DNA from: an uncultured Roseiflexaceae bacterium
Lineage (GTDB): Bacteria; Chloroflexota; Chloroflexia; Chloroflexales; Roseiflexaceae
DNA length: 8,125 nucleotides
Direction of reading: 5' to 3'
NCBI GenBank assembly: GCA_903932805.1
Contig: CAIZHO010000397.1
Span: 1 to 8,125 of the forward strand
Numbering within the stretch: position 1 is the stretch's first letter; each line of letters opens with the position of its first letter. The position numbers and the translations under genes are program-made. Shown here piece after piece: positions 1-6,218 of the stretch. A model generated the notes under the pieces. That model was not told the origin of the DNA, searched no databases, and saw only the letters and a program-made list of their open reading frames with translations.

Positions 1-1117
1 GGCGCTCAATCATCCCTTTTACAATGACCAGCCACGCGGCACACGCACCCACCCACGCTTGTACGTCATCGACAACTCGGACCCCGATTTGAACGCAGCC
101 CTGATCGAGACACTCGATCCGGCCAGCACGGTGTATAACGTTATCTCCAAATCGGGCACCACAGCCGAAACGATGTCGTCGTTTTTGGCCGTGCGTGAGC
201 ACCTTATCAAGACCCTCGGCCCCAATGCCCTCAAAGAACACATCATCGTCACCACCGACCCGAGTAGCGGCTTCATGCGGCAGATTGGTCTGCGTGAAGG
301 GTTACCAATGCTCGAGTTGCCGCCCAATGTGGGCGGGCGCTTTTCGGTATTGACGACGGTCGGCTTGCTCTCTGCCGCAGTCACCGGCGTCGACATCCGT
401 GCGTTGCTGGCTGGGGCAGCATATGGGTATCAGATTGCATCGAACCGCGATGTGATGAAGAACCCGGCCGCGTTGGCCGCCATCGTCAACCTGCTCTGTG
501 CCAAGCAAGGCCAAAACATGGTCGTTATGATGCCGTACTCGCACCACCTGCGCCATATTTCGGACTGGTTTGCCCAACTCTGGGCCGAAAGTCTGGGCAA
601 AAAGACTAGCCTGAGCGGCGAGACGGTCAACGTCGGCACTACGCCCATCCGCGCACTGGGTGCCACCGATCAGCATTCGCAGGTGCAGTTGTATGTCGAA
701 GGACCATTCGACAAGCTGGTCAACTTCATCGCGGTCGATACGTTTGCACACAGTGTCACCATCCCGTCGGCCTACAGCGACCTCGAAGGCGTGGCATACC
801 TCGGTGGCCATACGTTCAACGAGCTCATCAATGCCGAACAACAGGCAACAGCGATTGCCCTCAACGACGCTGGCCGACCCAACATGACCCACACGCTGCC
901 GGCCATCAACGCCTTCACCATTGGGCAGCTGTTTATGCTTCTCGAGATGCAGACGGCCATCGCCGGCGCCCTGCTCAACATCAACACCTTCGACCAACCA
1001 GGGGTCGAAGCCGGCAAAATCGCTACCTACGCGCTCCTCGGCCGCGATGGCTTCGGCGAACGCCGGGCAGCCATCGCCGCTGCACGCGCGCGGCGGTCCG
1101 CACAATGGGAGGTCTAA
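1..1117 (+). CDS. pgi: Glucose-6-phosphate isomerase, 3' part (5' end outside window)
   Basis: Interconverts glucose 6-phosphate and fructose 6-phosphate in glycolysis and gluconeogenesis, in the cytoplasm. The reading frame is already open at base 2 and encodes the typical 'HPFYN' stretch before any plausible start, so the N-terminus lies upstream; 371 codons are visible. Seen directly: the sugar-phosphate binding motif SKSGTTAET, the first family signature VGGRFSVLTTVG, and the second signature ending FDQPGVEAGK. Candidate catalytic residues are Glu (codon 587-589, in LWAESLGKK), His (674-676, in TDQHSQ) and Lys (1016-1018, in the second signature). The ordering and the segment QLYVEGPFDK resemble the shorter Bacillus-like bacterial enzymes of about 450 residues. 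A TTG at 59 could be miscalled as a start, but the conserved sequence before it argues against that. The stop lies 2 bp before the next gene, which suggests co-transcription. Confidence 0.95.
   Translation, partial: ALNHPFYNDQPRGTRTHPRLYVIDNSDPDLNAALIETLDPASTVYNVISKSGTTAETMSSFLAVREHLIKTLGPNALKEHIIVTTDPSSGFMRQIGLREGLPMLELPPNVGGRFSVLTTVGLLSAAVTGVDIRALLAGAAYGYQIASNRDVMKNPAALAAIVNLLCAKQGQNMVVMMPYSHHLRHISDWFAQLWAESLGKKTSLSGETVNVGTTPIRALGATDQHSQVQLYVEGPFDKLVNFIAVDTFAHSVTIPSAYSDLEGVAYLGGHTFNELINAEQQATAIALNDAGRPNMTHTLPAINAFTIGQLFMLLEMQTAIAGALLNINTFDQPGVEAGKIATYALLGRDGFGERRAAIAAARARRSAQWEV
1107..1112 (+). promoter_or_regulatory. Shine-Dalgarno site deciding the start at 1120
   Basis: GGGAGG sits 7 bases before the ATG at 1120, at the very end of pgi. 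It overlaps the earlier in-frame ATG at 1105, which therefore cannot use it, so 1120 is the preferred start. Confidence 0.75.
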
Positions 1118-1119
1118 CC

Positions 1120-1590
1120 ATGACTGTGACTGACGCGCAATGCCCTACCTGTGGCGCGGCCGTGCTCCCCGTCGCAACGGTCGCCAGCAATCCCATCACC
1201 AGCACAGCGGTGCGTGACCAACTCGTGTTGGAACCAATGCCCCAACCACGGACCGCCGGCGGCCTCGGCTGTATGACCGTCATTTTGAGCGGTACGGTCG
1301 CTTTTGCAGCTGCGGTCATCATCGGAGGGATCAGCCAGTTCACCCTCGGCACCGATTACCCAGCACCCGGGTATCGTTTTGGTGAAGCGGCGATTTTTAG
1401 TGGTGTAGCCGCATTCATCATTGTGATGATTGGCATGTTTTCGGTATTTGTCTGGCGCCAAGCCAACTACGACCGCATCTACACCAAAACACTTGGTGAA
1501 TGGTTCGTACGCAAAACTGCCTACGAAAATGATTCCTATTGCACGAACTGCAATATCCGCGTGCCCGGTTCGGCATCGACGACACCGTAA
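1120..1590 (+). CDS. Small two-helix membrane protein with a split zinc-ribbon-like CxxC pair
   Basis: Function is not recognised. The 156-residue product starts with CPTC (Cys8, Cys11). A proline-containing linker follows, then two hydrophobic segments at about residues 50-72 and 91-112, separated by a short polar loop. The cytosolic-looking tail contains WRQANYDRIY and a second pair, CTNC (Cys141, Cys144). Positive charges after helix 2 and the even number of helices predict both termini on the cytoplasmic side, so the two CxxC pairs could together make one zinc site; that is an inference. No signal peptide or enzymatic motif is seen. The start at 1120 is chosen for its well-spaced GGGAGG. 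The gene lies 2 bp after pgi and 11 bp before the amidohydrolase, so it is probably in the same transcript. Codon use resembles its neighbours. Confidence 0.75.
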   Translation: MTVTDAQCPTCGAAVLPVATVASNPITSTAVRDQLVLEPMPQPRTAGGLGCMTVILSGTVAFAAAVIIGGISQFTLGTDYPAPGYRFGEAAIFSGVAAFIIVMIGMFSVFVWRQANYDRIYTKTLGEWFVRKTAYENDSYCTNCNIRVPGSASTTP

Positions 1591-1594
1591 AGGA
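1591..1594 (+). promoter_or_regulatory. Shine-Dalgarno site for the amidohydrolase
   Basis: AGGA immediately follows the preceding stop codon and lies 7 bases before the ATG at 1602. It supports 1602 over the in-frame ATG at 1539, which lies inside the upstream gene and would add 21 residues unlike the family N-terminus. Confidence 0.65.
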
Positions 1595-1601
1595 AAAACA
1601 C

Positions 1602-3575
1602 ATGCACACGATCGATCTGCTGCTTTGTCACGCAACGGTCGTCACCATGGATGAGCACGGCACCATTCTCCATGATGGTGCCGTTGCTGTACACGGTGAT
1701 ACCATCGTTGCCATCGACAGTACCGCCGCTCTGAGCGCCCGCTACCAGGCCACACAGACCATCGATTGCCAGGGTTGCGCCATTACTCCCGGCCTCATCA
1801 ACGCCCATGCCCATGTACCGATGAGCCTGCTTCGCGGCATCGTGGCTGATTTGCAACTCGATGTCTGGTTGTTTGGGTACATGTTCCCCGTCGAAGGCCG
1901 CTTTGTGACGCCAGAATTCGTCCGCGCGGGTACCTTGTTGTCCTGCGCCGAGATGATCCGCAGCGGTACGACCACCTTCGTCGATATGTATTTCTACGAA
2001 GAAGAAGTCGCCCGGGCAGCCGACGAGGCCGGGATGCGTGCCGTCTGTGGCCAATCGGTTATGCGCCTGCCCTCACCCGATGCCTCGTCGTTCGACGTCG
2101 GCCTCGAGCGCGCTACCCGCTTCATCGATGCCTGGCACACCCACCCACGGATCACCCCCACCATCGCCCCACACGCACCCTATACGTGTACCGACGAAAT
2201 CTATGCCCAAGCCGTCGCACTCTGCAAAAAATACGGCGTCCCGCTGGTCACCCACTTGTCCGAGACTGCCCGCGAGGTCGACGAATCGCGCATCGACCGC
2301 AATGGCACCCCCATCGGCTACGCCGAACGCGTCGGTGCATTTACGGTGCCCTGCATCGCCGCCCATTGCGTGCATGCCACCGACGAAGACATCGCCACCC
2401 TGGCTGCCAAAGGCGTCGGCGTGGCACCCTGCCCCACATCGAATCTCAAATTAGCCAGTGGCGTTGCTCCCTACCTCAAGTTCCTCAGTGCAGGGGTCAA
2501 AACAGGCCTCGGCACCGATGGCCCGGCATCAAATGACGATCAAGACATGTTCAGCGAAATCCACCTCGCCGCACTGCTCCCCAAAGGGTTGTCGGGCGAT
2601 CCGACTGCAATGCCCGCCAAGACTGCCTTTTCGTTGGCTACCTCATCCGGCGCCCGGGCCATCCACCAGTCGGATCGCATTGGCACACTGGTAGTCGGCA
2701 AACAAGCAGATCTCATCGTCGTGTCACTCGGTGCCCTGCATAATTCACCGTCGTACACCTACGCCGCCGATGCCATCTACAACCAGCTCGTCTATACCTG
2801 TCATGCCAGCGATGTGCGTGACACAATTGTCGCTGGTCGCATCCTGATGCGCAATCGTGCGTTGCTGACGCTCGACGAGTCGGCAATTTTGGCCGATGCA
2901 CGGCGGATCGCCAGCGACATCAACACCTTCCTCGCCAACCGCGAAGAACACCTGCTCGACAAAATCTTGGCAATCAGCCCGATCCAAGCCAGCGAGATAT
3001 TTGAGATACAGGTCAAAGCCAAAATCGAACTCCGCGACGCCGTTGCCATCCATGCCATCCTCAGTGCAGCGCCGTTTACGATTAATCGCCAAAACCAACG
3101 CACACAGTACGACACCTACTTCGCCTGGAACGATGTCGCGCAAGGGCGTATCCGCCTGCGTGAGGATCATCGCCGCGACGCGCAGGGGCGTACCCCACCC
3201 TACTACACCCTGACCCTGACCGAGCCCGCCCTGCGCGTCGAATACAACGCTGCCGTCCAGTTATCGCGCGCCCGATACACTGCACCTGCCAACCACACTG
3301 AGCGCTTCTACCGCGAATACTTCCAACCCAATCAGGTACACACCATCACCAAAGAACGCCAGCGCATTCACATCACCTTCCGCGAAACCGAGTTTGCCGT
3401 CAACATCGACACCATCACCAGTACCCCCAACGCCGGTATGTATGTCGAAATCAAAAGCCGCACCTGGAGTCAACGCGATGCCACCCACAAAGCCGCGCTG
3501 ATGGGCGATATCCTGCACCTGCTGGGTATTTCCGACAGCCGTCTGATCAAAGACGAATATGTCGACCAACGCTAG
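1602..3575 (+). CDS. MtaD/SsnA-type amidohydrolase fused to a C-terminal CYTH-like domain
   Basis: Predicted cytoplasmic metal-dependent deaminase of the group that includes 5'-methylthioadenosine/S-adenosylhomocysteine deaminase and atrazine chlorohydrolase-like enzymes. Residues 1-60 form the small beta domain; metal ligands are visible as H69 and H71 (NAHAH), H218 (THLSE), H255 (AAHCVH) and D306 (GTDGP). E221 is the likely acid/base and H191 in APHAPYT a likely substrate contact. The amidohydrolase part ends near residue 445, matching the usual family length. The remaining roughly 200 residues resemble a CYTH (triphosphate tunnel) domain: E468-I-Q-V-K472, YDTYF at 503-507, GRIRLRED at 515-522, YTLTLTEP at 535-542, and D603 followed by YVEIKSR at 614-620. 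The usual acidic ExExK is changed to ExQxK and the late ExE to ExK, so metal and triphosphate chemistry may be altered or lost. Exact substrate is uncertain: the deaminase class is firm, the CYTH assignment moderate. Its last 17 bp overlap coaE. Confidence 0.85.
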   Translation: MHTIDLLLCHATVVTMDEHGTILHDGAVAVHGDTIVAIDSTAALSARYQATQTIDCQGCAITPGLINAHAHVPMSLLRGIVADLQLDVWLFGYMFPVEGRFVTPEFVRAGTLLSCAEMIRSGTTTFVDMYFYEEEVARAADEAGMRAVCGQSVMRLPSPDASSFDVGLERATRFIDAWHTHPRITPTIAPHAPYTCTDEIYAQAVALCKKYGVPLVTHLSETAREVDESRIDRNGTPIGYAERVGAFTVPCIAAHCVHATDEDIATLAAKGVGVAPCPTSNLKLASGVAPYLKFLSAGVKTGLGTDGPASNDDQDMFSEIHLAALLPKGLSGDPTAMPAKTAFSLATSSGARAIHQSDRIGTLVVGKQADLIVVSLGALHNSPSYTYAADAIYNQLVYTCHASDVRDTIVAGRILMRNRALLTLDESAILADARRIASDINTFLANREEHLLDKILAISPIQASEIFEIQVKAKIELRDAVAIHAILSAAPFTINRQNQRTQYDTYFAWNDVAQGRIRLREDHRRDAQGRTPPYYTLTLTEPALRVEYNAAVQLSRARYTAPANHTERFYREYFQPNQVHTITKERQRIHITFRETEFAVNIDTITSTPNAGMYVEIKSRTWSQRDATHKAALMGDILHLLGISDSRLIKDEYVDQR

Positions 3576-4194
3576 GTACATCATCGGCCTGACGGGCAAC
3601 ATCGCCTGCGGCAAAAGCACCGTCGTCCAGACCCTCGCCGATGCGGGGGTCCACACCATCGACGCCGACGCCGTCACCCGCCACCTCCAACAACCGGGCC
3701 AAGCGGTCTACCATGCTATCGTAGACGCCTTTGGCAACGCTATCGTCGCGGCTGACGGCACCATCGACCGGCGCGCGTTGGGATCAATCGTCTTTGCCGA
3801 TCAGGCGCAACTCAAACGCCTCGAGCAACTGATCCACCCGGCCGTTCGGCAGCACATTCTTGGTTGGCTGGCGTCGCTCCCCGTGGGCACTGCCCAGACG
3901 CCGACTGTTGCGGTCATCGACGCCATCAAACTCATCGAATCAGGCTGGCCGGCCCATTGCGACGCCGTCTGGGTGGTGACTGCACCGCGCGCCGTTCAAA
4001 TCGCCCGGTTGATGCAGACTCGTGGCTTGACCGAGGCCGAAGCAATCCTGCGTATCGATGCCCAATCAGCCCAAGCCGACAAAGTAGCGCAGGCCGATGT
4101 CGTCTTTGATAACACGGGCACCCTGGCAGCGCTCCAACAACAGGTGCGCGACGCGCTGGCAGCCGTCAAAGCCCACCTTGCCGCCCAATCCTAA
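3559..4194 (+). CDS. coaE: Dephospho-CoA kinase
   Basis: Catalyses the last step of coenzyme A synthesis, phosphorylating the ribose 3'-hydroxyl of dephospho-CoA with ATP, in the cytoplasm. The 211-residue product has the usual family length. Seen directly: the P-loop GNIACGKS at residues 13-20, the IDAD motif at 34-37, LIHPAVR at 91-97 and an Arg-containing lid segment around 150-165. These are in the family order. The segment AIKLIESGW replaces the more familiar 'PLLFE'. The ATG at 3559 lies inside the end of the amidohydrolase gene, overlapping it by 17 bp. No strong Shine-Dalgarno is present, so translation is probably coupled to the upstream gene. No better in-frame start lies between this ATG and the P-loop. 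Confidence 0.93.
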   Translation: MSTNARYIIGLTGNIACGKSTVVQTLADAGVHTIDADAVTRHLQQPGQAVYHAIVDAFGNAIVAADGTIDRRALGSIVFADQAQLKRLEQLIHPAVRQHILGWLASLPVGTAQTPTVAVIDAIKLIESGWPAHCDAVWVVTAPRAVQIARLMQTRGLTEAEAILRIDAQSAQADKVAQADVVFDNTGTLAALQQQVRDALAAVKAHLAAQS

Positions 4195-4215
4195 CCCACA
4201 CGACAGGGCAACACC

Positions 4216-4941
4216 ATGCATTTCACGCGTTTTTGGTCCATCGTCGAGGCCACCCACGATATCTCGAACCCCTGCACGCCGCAGAAGCTCGATCGCCTGA
4301 TTGACCTCATGGGATTCCACGCCGATCAGCACATCCTCGACATCGGCAGCGGCCGCGGCTGGCTCGACATACGCATCGCCGAACGCACCGGGGCGCGGAT
4401 TACTGCGATCGAAATCAATCCCTGGTTCAACGAAGTCGCCCGCCTGCGTGCCCAGCGCGCCGGCGTCCACGAGCGCATCGACATCATCGAAGCCGACGGT
4501 CGCACGGTCACCCTGACCGACCAAACCTACGACGCCGGTTTGTGCATTGGTGCATCCTTTGCCGTCGGCGGGCTTGCACCGCTCCTCGATACCTTCCGCC
4601 GCGTGGTCAAACCCGGCGGGCTCATCGCCGTGGGCGACATTTTCCGCATCACCGACACACTCCCAGCTGCACTCGACGAACTCGGCCCGGTCCCCACCCT
4701 GGCCGGCCTCGTCGACCAGATCCGTGGCGACCACGAGCCACTCGAGATGCTCGTGGCAACCCTCGAAGACTGGGACCGCTACGAAACCCGCAAGTGGCAG
4801 GCCGCGCAACAGTGGATAGCCGCCAACCCCACCGACCCCGAACACGATGACCTCGTCACTGCCGTCGCTACGATGCGCCACGATTACCTGCACTACGAAC
4901 GCCCACACATTGGCTGGGCCATCGTCGTTGCGCGCGTCTAG
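4216..4941 (+). CDS. Class I SAM-dependent methyltransferase, substrate unknown
   Basis: A 241-residue protein with a Rossmann-type methyltransferase core. Motif I is LDIGSGRGW (residues 41-49, SAM glycine loop). The acidic residue E66 at the end of strand 2 (AIEIN) should bind the SAM ribose. D94 in IEADG lies in the adenine-binding region, and VKPGGLIAVGD at 131-141 is the usual late-core strand. The N-terminal FWSIVEATHDISNP and the CIGASFAVGG stretch resemble uncharacterised stand-alone methyltransferases in many bacteria; from sequence I cannot tell whether the substrate is a small molecule, lipid or protein. The start is supported by AGGG at 4205-4208, 7 bases before the ATG. It lies 21 bp after coaE and is the last gene before a strong terminator. 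Its by-product, S-adenosylhomocysteine, is a possible substrate of the deaminase two genes upstream (inference). Confidence 0.85.
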   Translation: MHFTRFWSIVEATHDISNPCTPQKLDRLIDLMGFHADQHILDIGSGRGWLDIRIAERTGARITAIEINPWFNEVARLRAQRAGVHERIDIIEADGRTVTLTDQTYDAGLCIGASFAVGGLAPLLDTFRRVVKPGGLIAVGDIFRITDTLPAALDELGPVPTLAGLVDQIRGDHEPLEMLVATLEDWDRYETRKWQAAQQWIAANPTDPEHDDLVTAVATMRHDYLHYERPHIGWAIVVARV

Positions 4942-4956
4942 CACAGGTTGTAACAA

Positions 4957-4990
4957 AACACCCCCCGTGGCACATGCCACGGGGGGTGTT
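4957..4990. terminator. Bidirectional intrinsic terminator between convergent genes
   Basis: A perfect inverted repeat has arms at 4957-4972 and 4975-4990, with a very small CA or ACAT loop. The arms contain C6/G6 blocks. It lies 15 bp after the methyltransferase stop and 12 bp before the end of the minus-strand glycosyltransferase. On the minus strand the hairpin is followed by a TTTTGTTA tract, a good terminator tail. The plus-strand tail (TTCGTTGCTGT) is weaker. Confidence 0.88.
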
Positions 4991-5002
4991 CGTTGCTGTC
5001 AA

Positions 5003-6175
5003 TTAGCTCTTCAGGCTGTGATACAAATCGTCGTGTTGCGCGACGATGCGATCCCATCCAAATATCTCCATCAAGGCACGCCCACCGCGGCTCAGGTGGA
5101 ACGCCAGTTCAGGGTTGGTGCGCAGTTGCTCGATTGCTTCTGCCAAGGCTGTATCGCTATCTGGCTCAACCAGGAGGGCGTGCGTCCCGTCGATCAAATC
5201 CGGCAAGGGATCTTGGCTCACATTGAGCTGTGCCTTGGTGGTAATGACCGGCACACCATGTGCCAAACCGGTCAACAGACTACCGCGTCGATACGAATAT
5301 CCGTCGCTGAAGGGCAATACGACTGCGTCGGCGGCTATCAGATACGCCGACACATCGGTCGGTTCGGCGTGACCCGTGACAATCACGCGATCCTCGAGGC
5401 CGTAGTCGATGATATTTTGGCGGACTCGGCGTGCATACGCCTGGTCTTCGTTCGATTCGCCTTCGCCGCCGATCAACGCCAGTCGCGTGCTGGCTGGCAA
5501 TGTGCGCATCGCCAACAGCAGCGTATCGATGCCTTTGGTGTGTGTCAGCAACCCAAAGTACGCCAGCAACATGTCGCCCTGCAACACGCCAAACCGGCTC
5601 CGCCACAGGTCGCGATCGTAGTTTTCGGGGGGGGATGGCGATACATTCGCACCAATCGGGATAAACACGGTATTGGGATTCCACATCCCCTTGGGATCAT
5701 CCACCACCGTGTGGTAGTCGCCGGCATTGGTCATCACCGCGCCGTCTGCGTCTTTGATGATTTTCTTTGTGTACCACCTGCGCAGAAAACCCGCCTTGGG
5801 GAACAGGTACGGCGGCAATAAATCATGGGCTGTCGTCACCACCCGCATGCCCTGTTTGCGTTCGCGCGACAACAAACCCGGGAGCCGATTGATGGCCACC
5901 TTCATGTCATATGCGCCTGTTTGGTATTGAATATGGACGATGTCGGGTTGGAGTTTGGCGACCGTTTGGCGGATAACGGGTATGCAGCTGTTGTCCCACT
6001 TTTCGATGCGCACCGGATAAATCCGCGCTGCATCGCGATACGCCTGCCCTTGTTTGCCCGTCATAATCGCGACCTCGTGGCCGCGCTGACTCAACGCTAC
6101 GCTCAGCCGTCGGGTATAGTCACCAACCCCCCCAGACATGGGTGGATATTCGGCCGATATCATCAAAATACGCAT
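5003..6175 (-). CDS. GT4-family glycosyltransferase (GT-B fold)
   Basis: Predicted 390-residue retaining glycosyltransferase that transfers a sugar from a nucleotide-sugar or similar donor to an unknown acceptor, probably at the inner membrane face. The N-terminal domain begins MRILMISAEYPP and carries the glycine loop SGGVGDYT (residues 14-21), HIQYQ at 81-85 and a TAHD at 115-118. The donor domain shows FGLLTHTKGIDTLL at 207-220, LIGGEGE at 234-240, and LPFSDGYSYRRGSLLTGLAHG at 287-307. This last stretch replaces the textbook E-x7-E motif and is typical of a recognisable GT4 subgroup. The start at 6175 is preferred over an upstream in-frame ATG at 6310 because GAGGA (6182-6186) lies 6 bases before it and the family N-terminus begins there; the longer version would overlap the prenyl synthase gene. 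It lies 43 bp downstream of that synthase, probably co-transcribed. Two homopolymer runs (5627-5634 and 6127-6133) lie within the frame. Confidence 0.88.
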   Translation of the reverse strand: MRILMISAEYPPMSGGVGDYTRRLSVALSQRGHEVAIMTGKQGQAYRDAARIYPVRIEKWDNSCIPVIRQTVAKLQPDIVHIQYQTGAYDMKVAINRLPGLLSRERKQGMRVVTTAHDLLPPYLFPKAGFLRRWYTKKIIKDADGAVMTNAGDYHTVVDDPKGMWNPNTVFIPIGANVSPSPPENYDRDLWRSRFGVLQGDMLLAYFGLLTHTKGIDTLLLAMRTLPASTRLALIGGEGESNEDQAYARRVRQNIIDYGLEDRVIVTGHAEPTDVSAYLIAADAVVLPFSDGYSYRRGSLLTGLAHGVPVITTKAQLNVSQDPLPDLIDGTHALLVEPDSDTALAEAIEQLRTNPELAFHLSRGGRALMEIFGWDRIVAQHDDLYHSLKS

Positions 6176-6181
6176 TGCACA

Positions 6182-6186
6182 TCCTC
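6182..6186 (-). promoter_or_regulatory. Shine-Dalgarno site for the glycosyltransferase
   Basis: On the minus strand GAGGA lies 6 bases before the ATG at 6175. It supports the shorter start whose protein begins with the conserved MRILMISAEYPP. Confidence 0.7.
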
Positions 6187-6218
6187 GCTTCAGTCCTGTG
6201 TAGCCTACGCCTGCGTCG

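Noticed and set aside
59..61. TTG at 59 as the start of a complete isomerase-like gene
   Set aside because: The frame is open to base 2 and encodes conserved isomerase sequence (HPFYN) before it, so the gene is truncated by the window edge.
302..1105. Long open frame on the minus strand opposite pgi
   Set aside because: It lies entirely opposite strongly conserved isomerase sequence, has low-complexity composition with no recognisable motif, and such antisense frames are expected in high-G+C coding DNA.
4066..4980. 304-residue minus-strand open frame opposite coaE and the methyltransferase
   Set aside because: It would start inside the terminator hairpin and mirrors two genes with clear family motifs; no domain is visible in its translation.
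4847..5821. 324-residue plus-strand open frame opposite the glycosyltransferase
   Set aside because: It reads through the terminator and mirrors a gene with conserved GT4 motifs, and it has no motif of its own.
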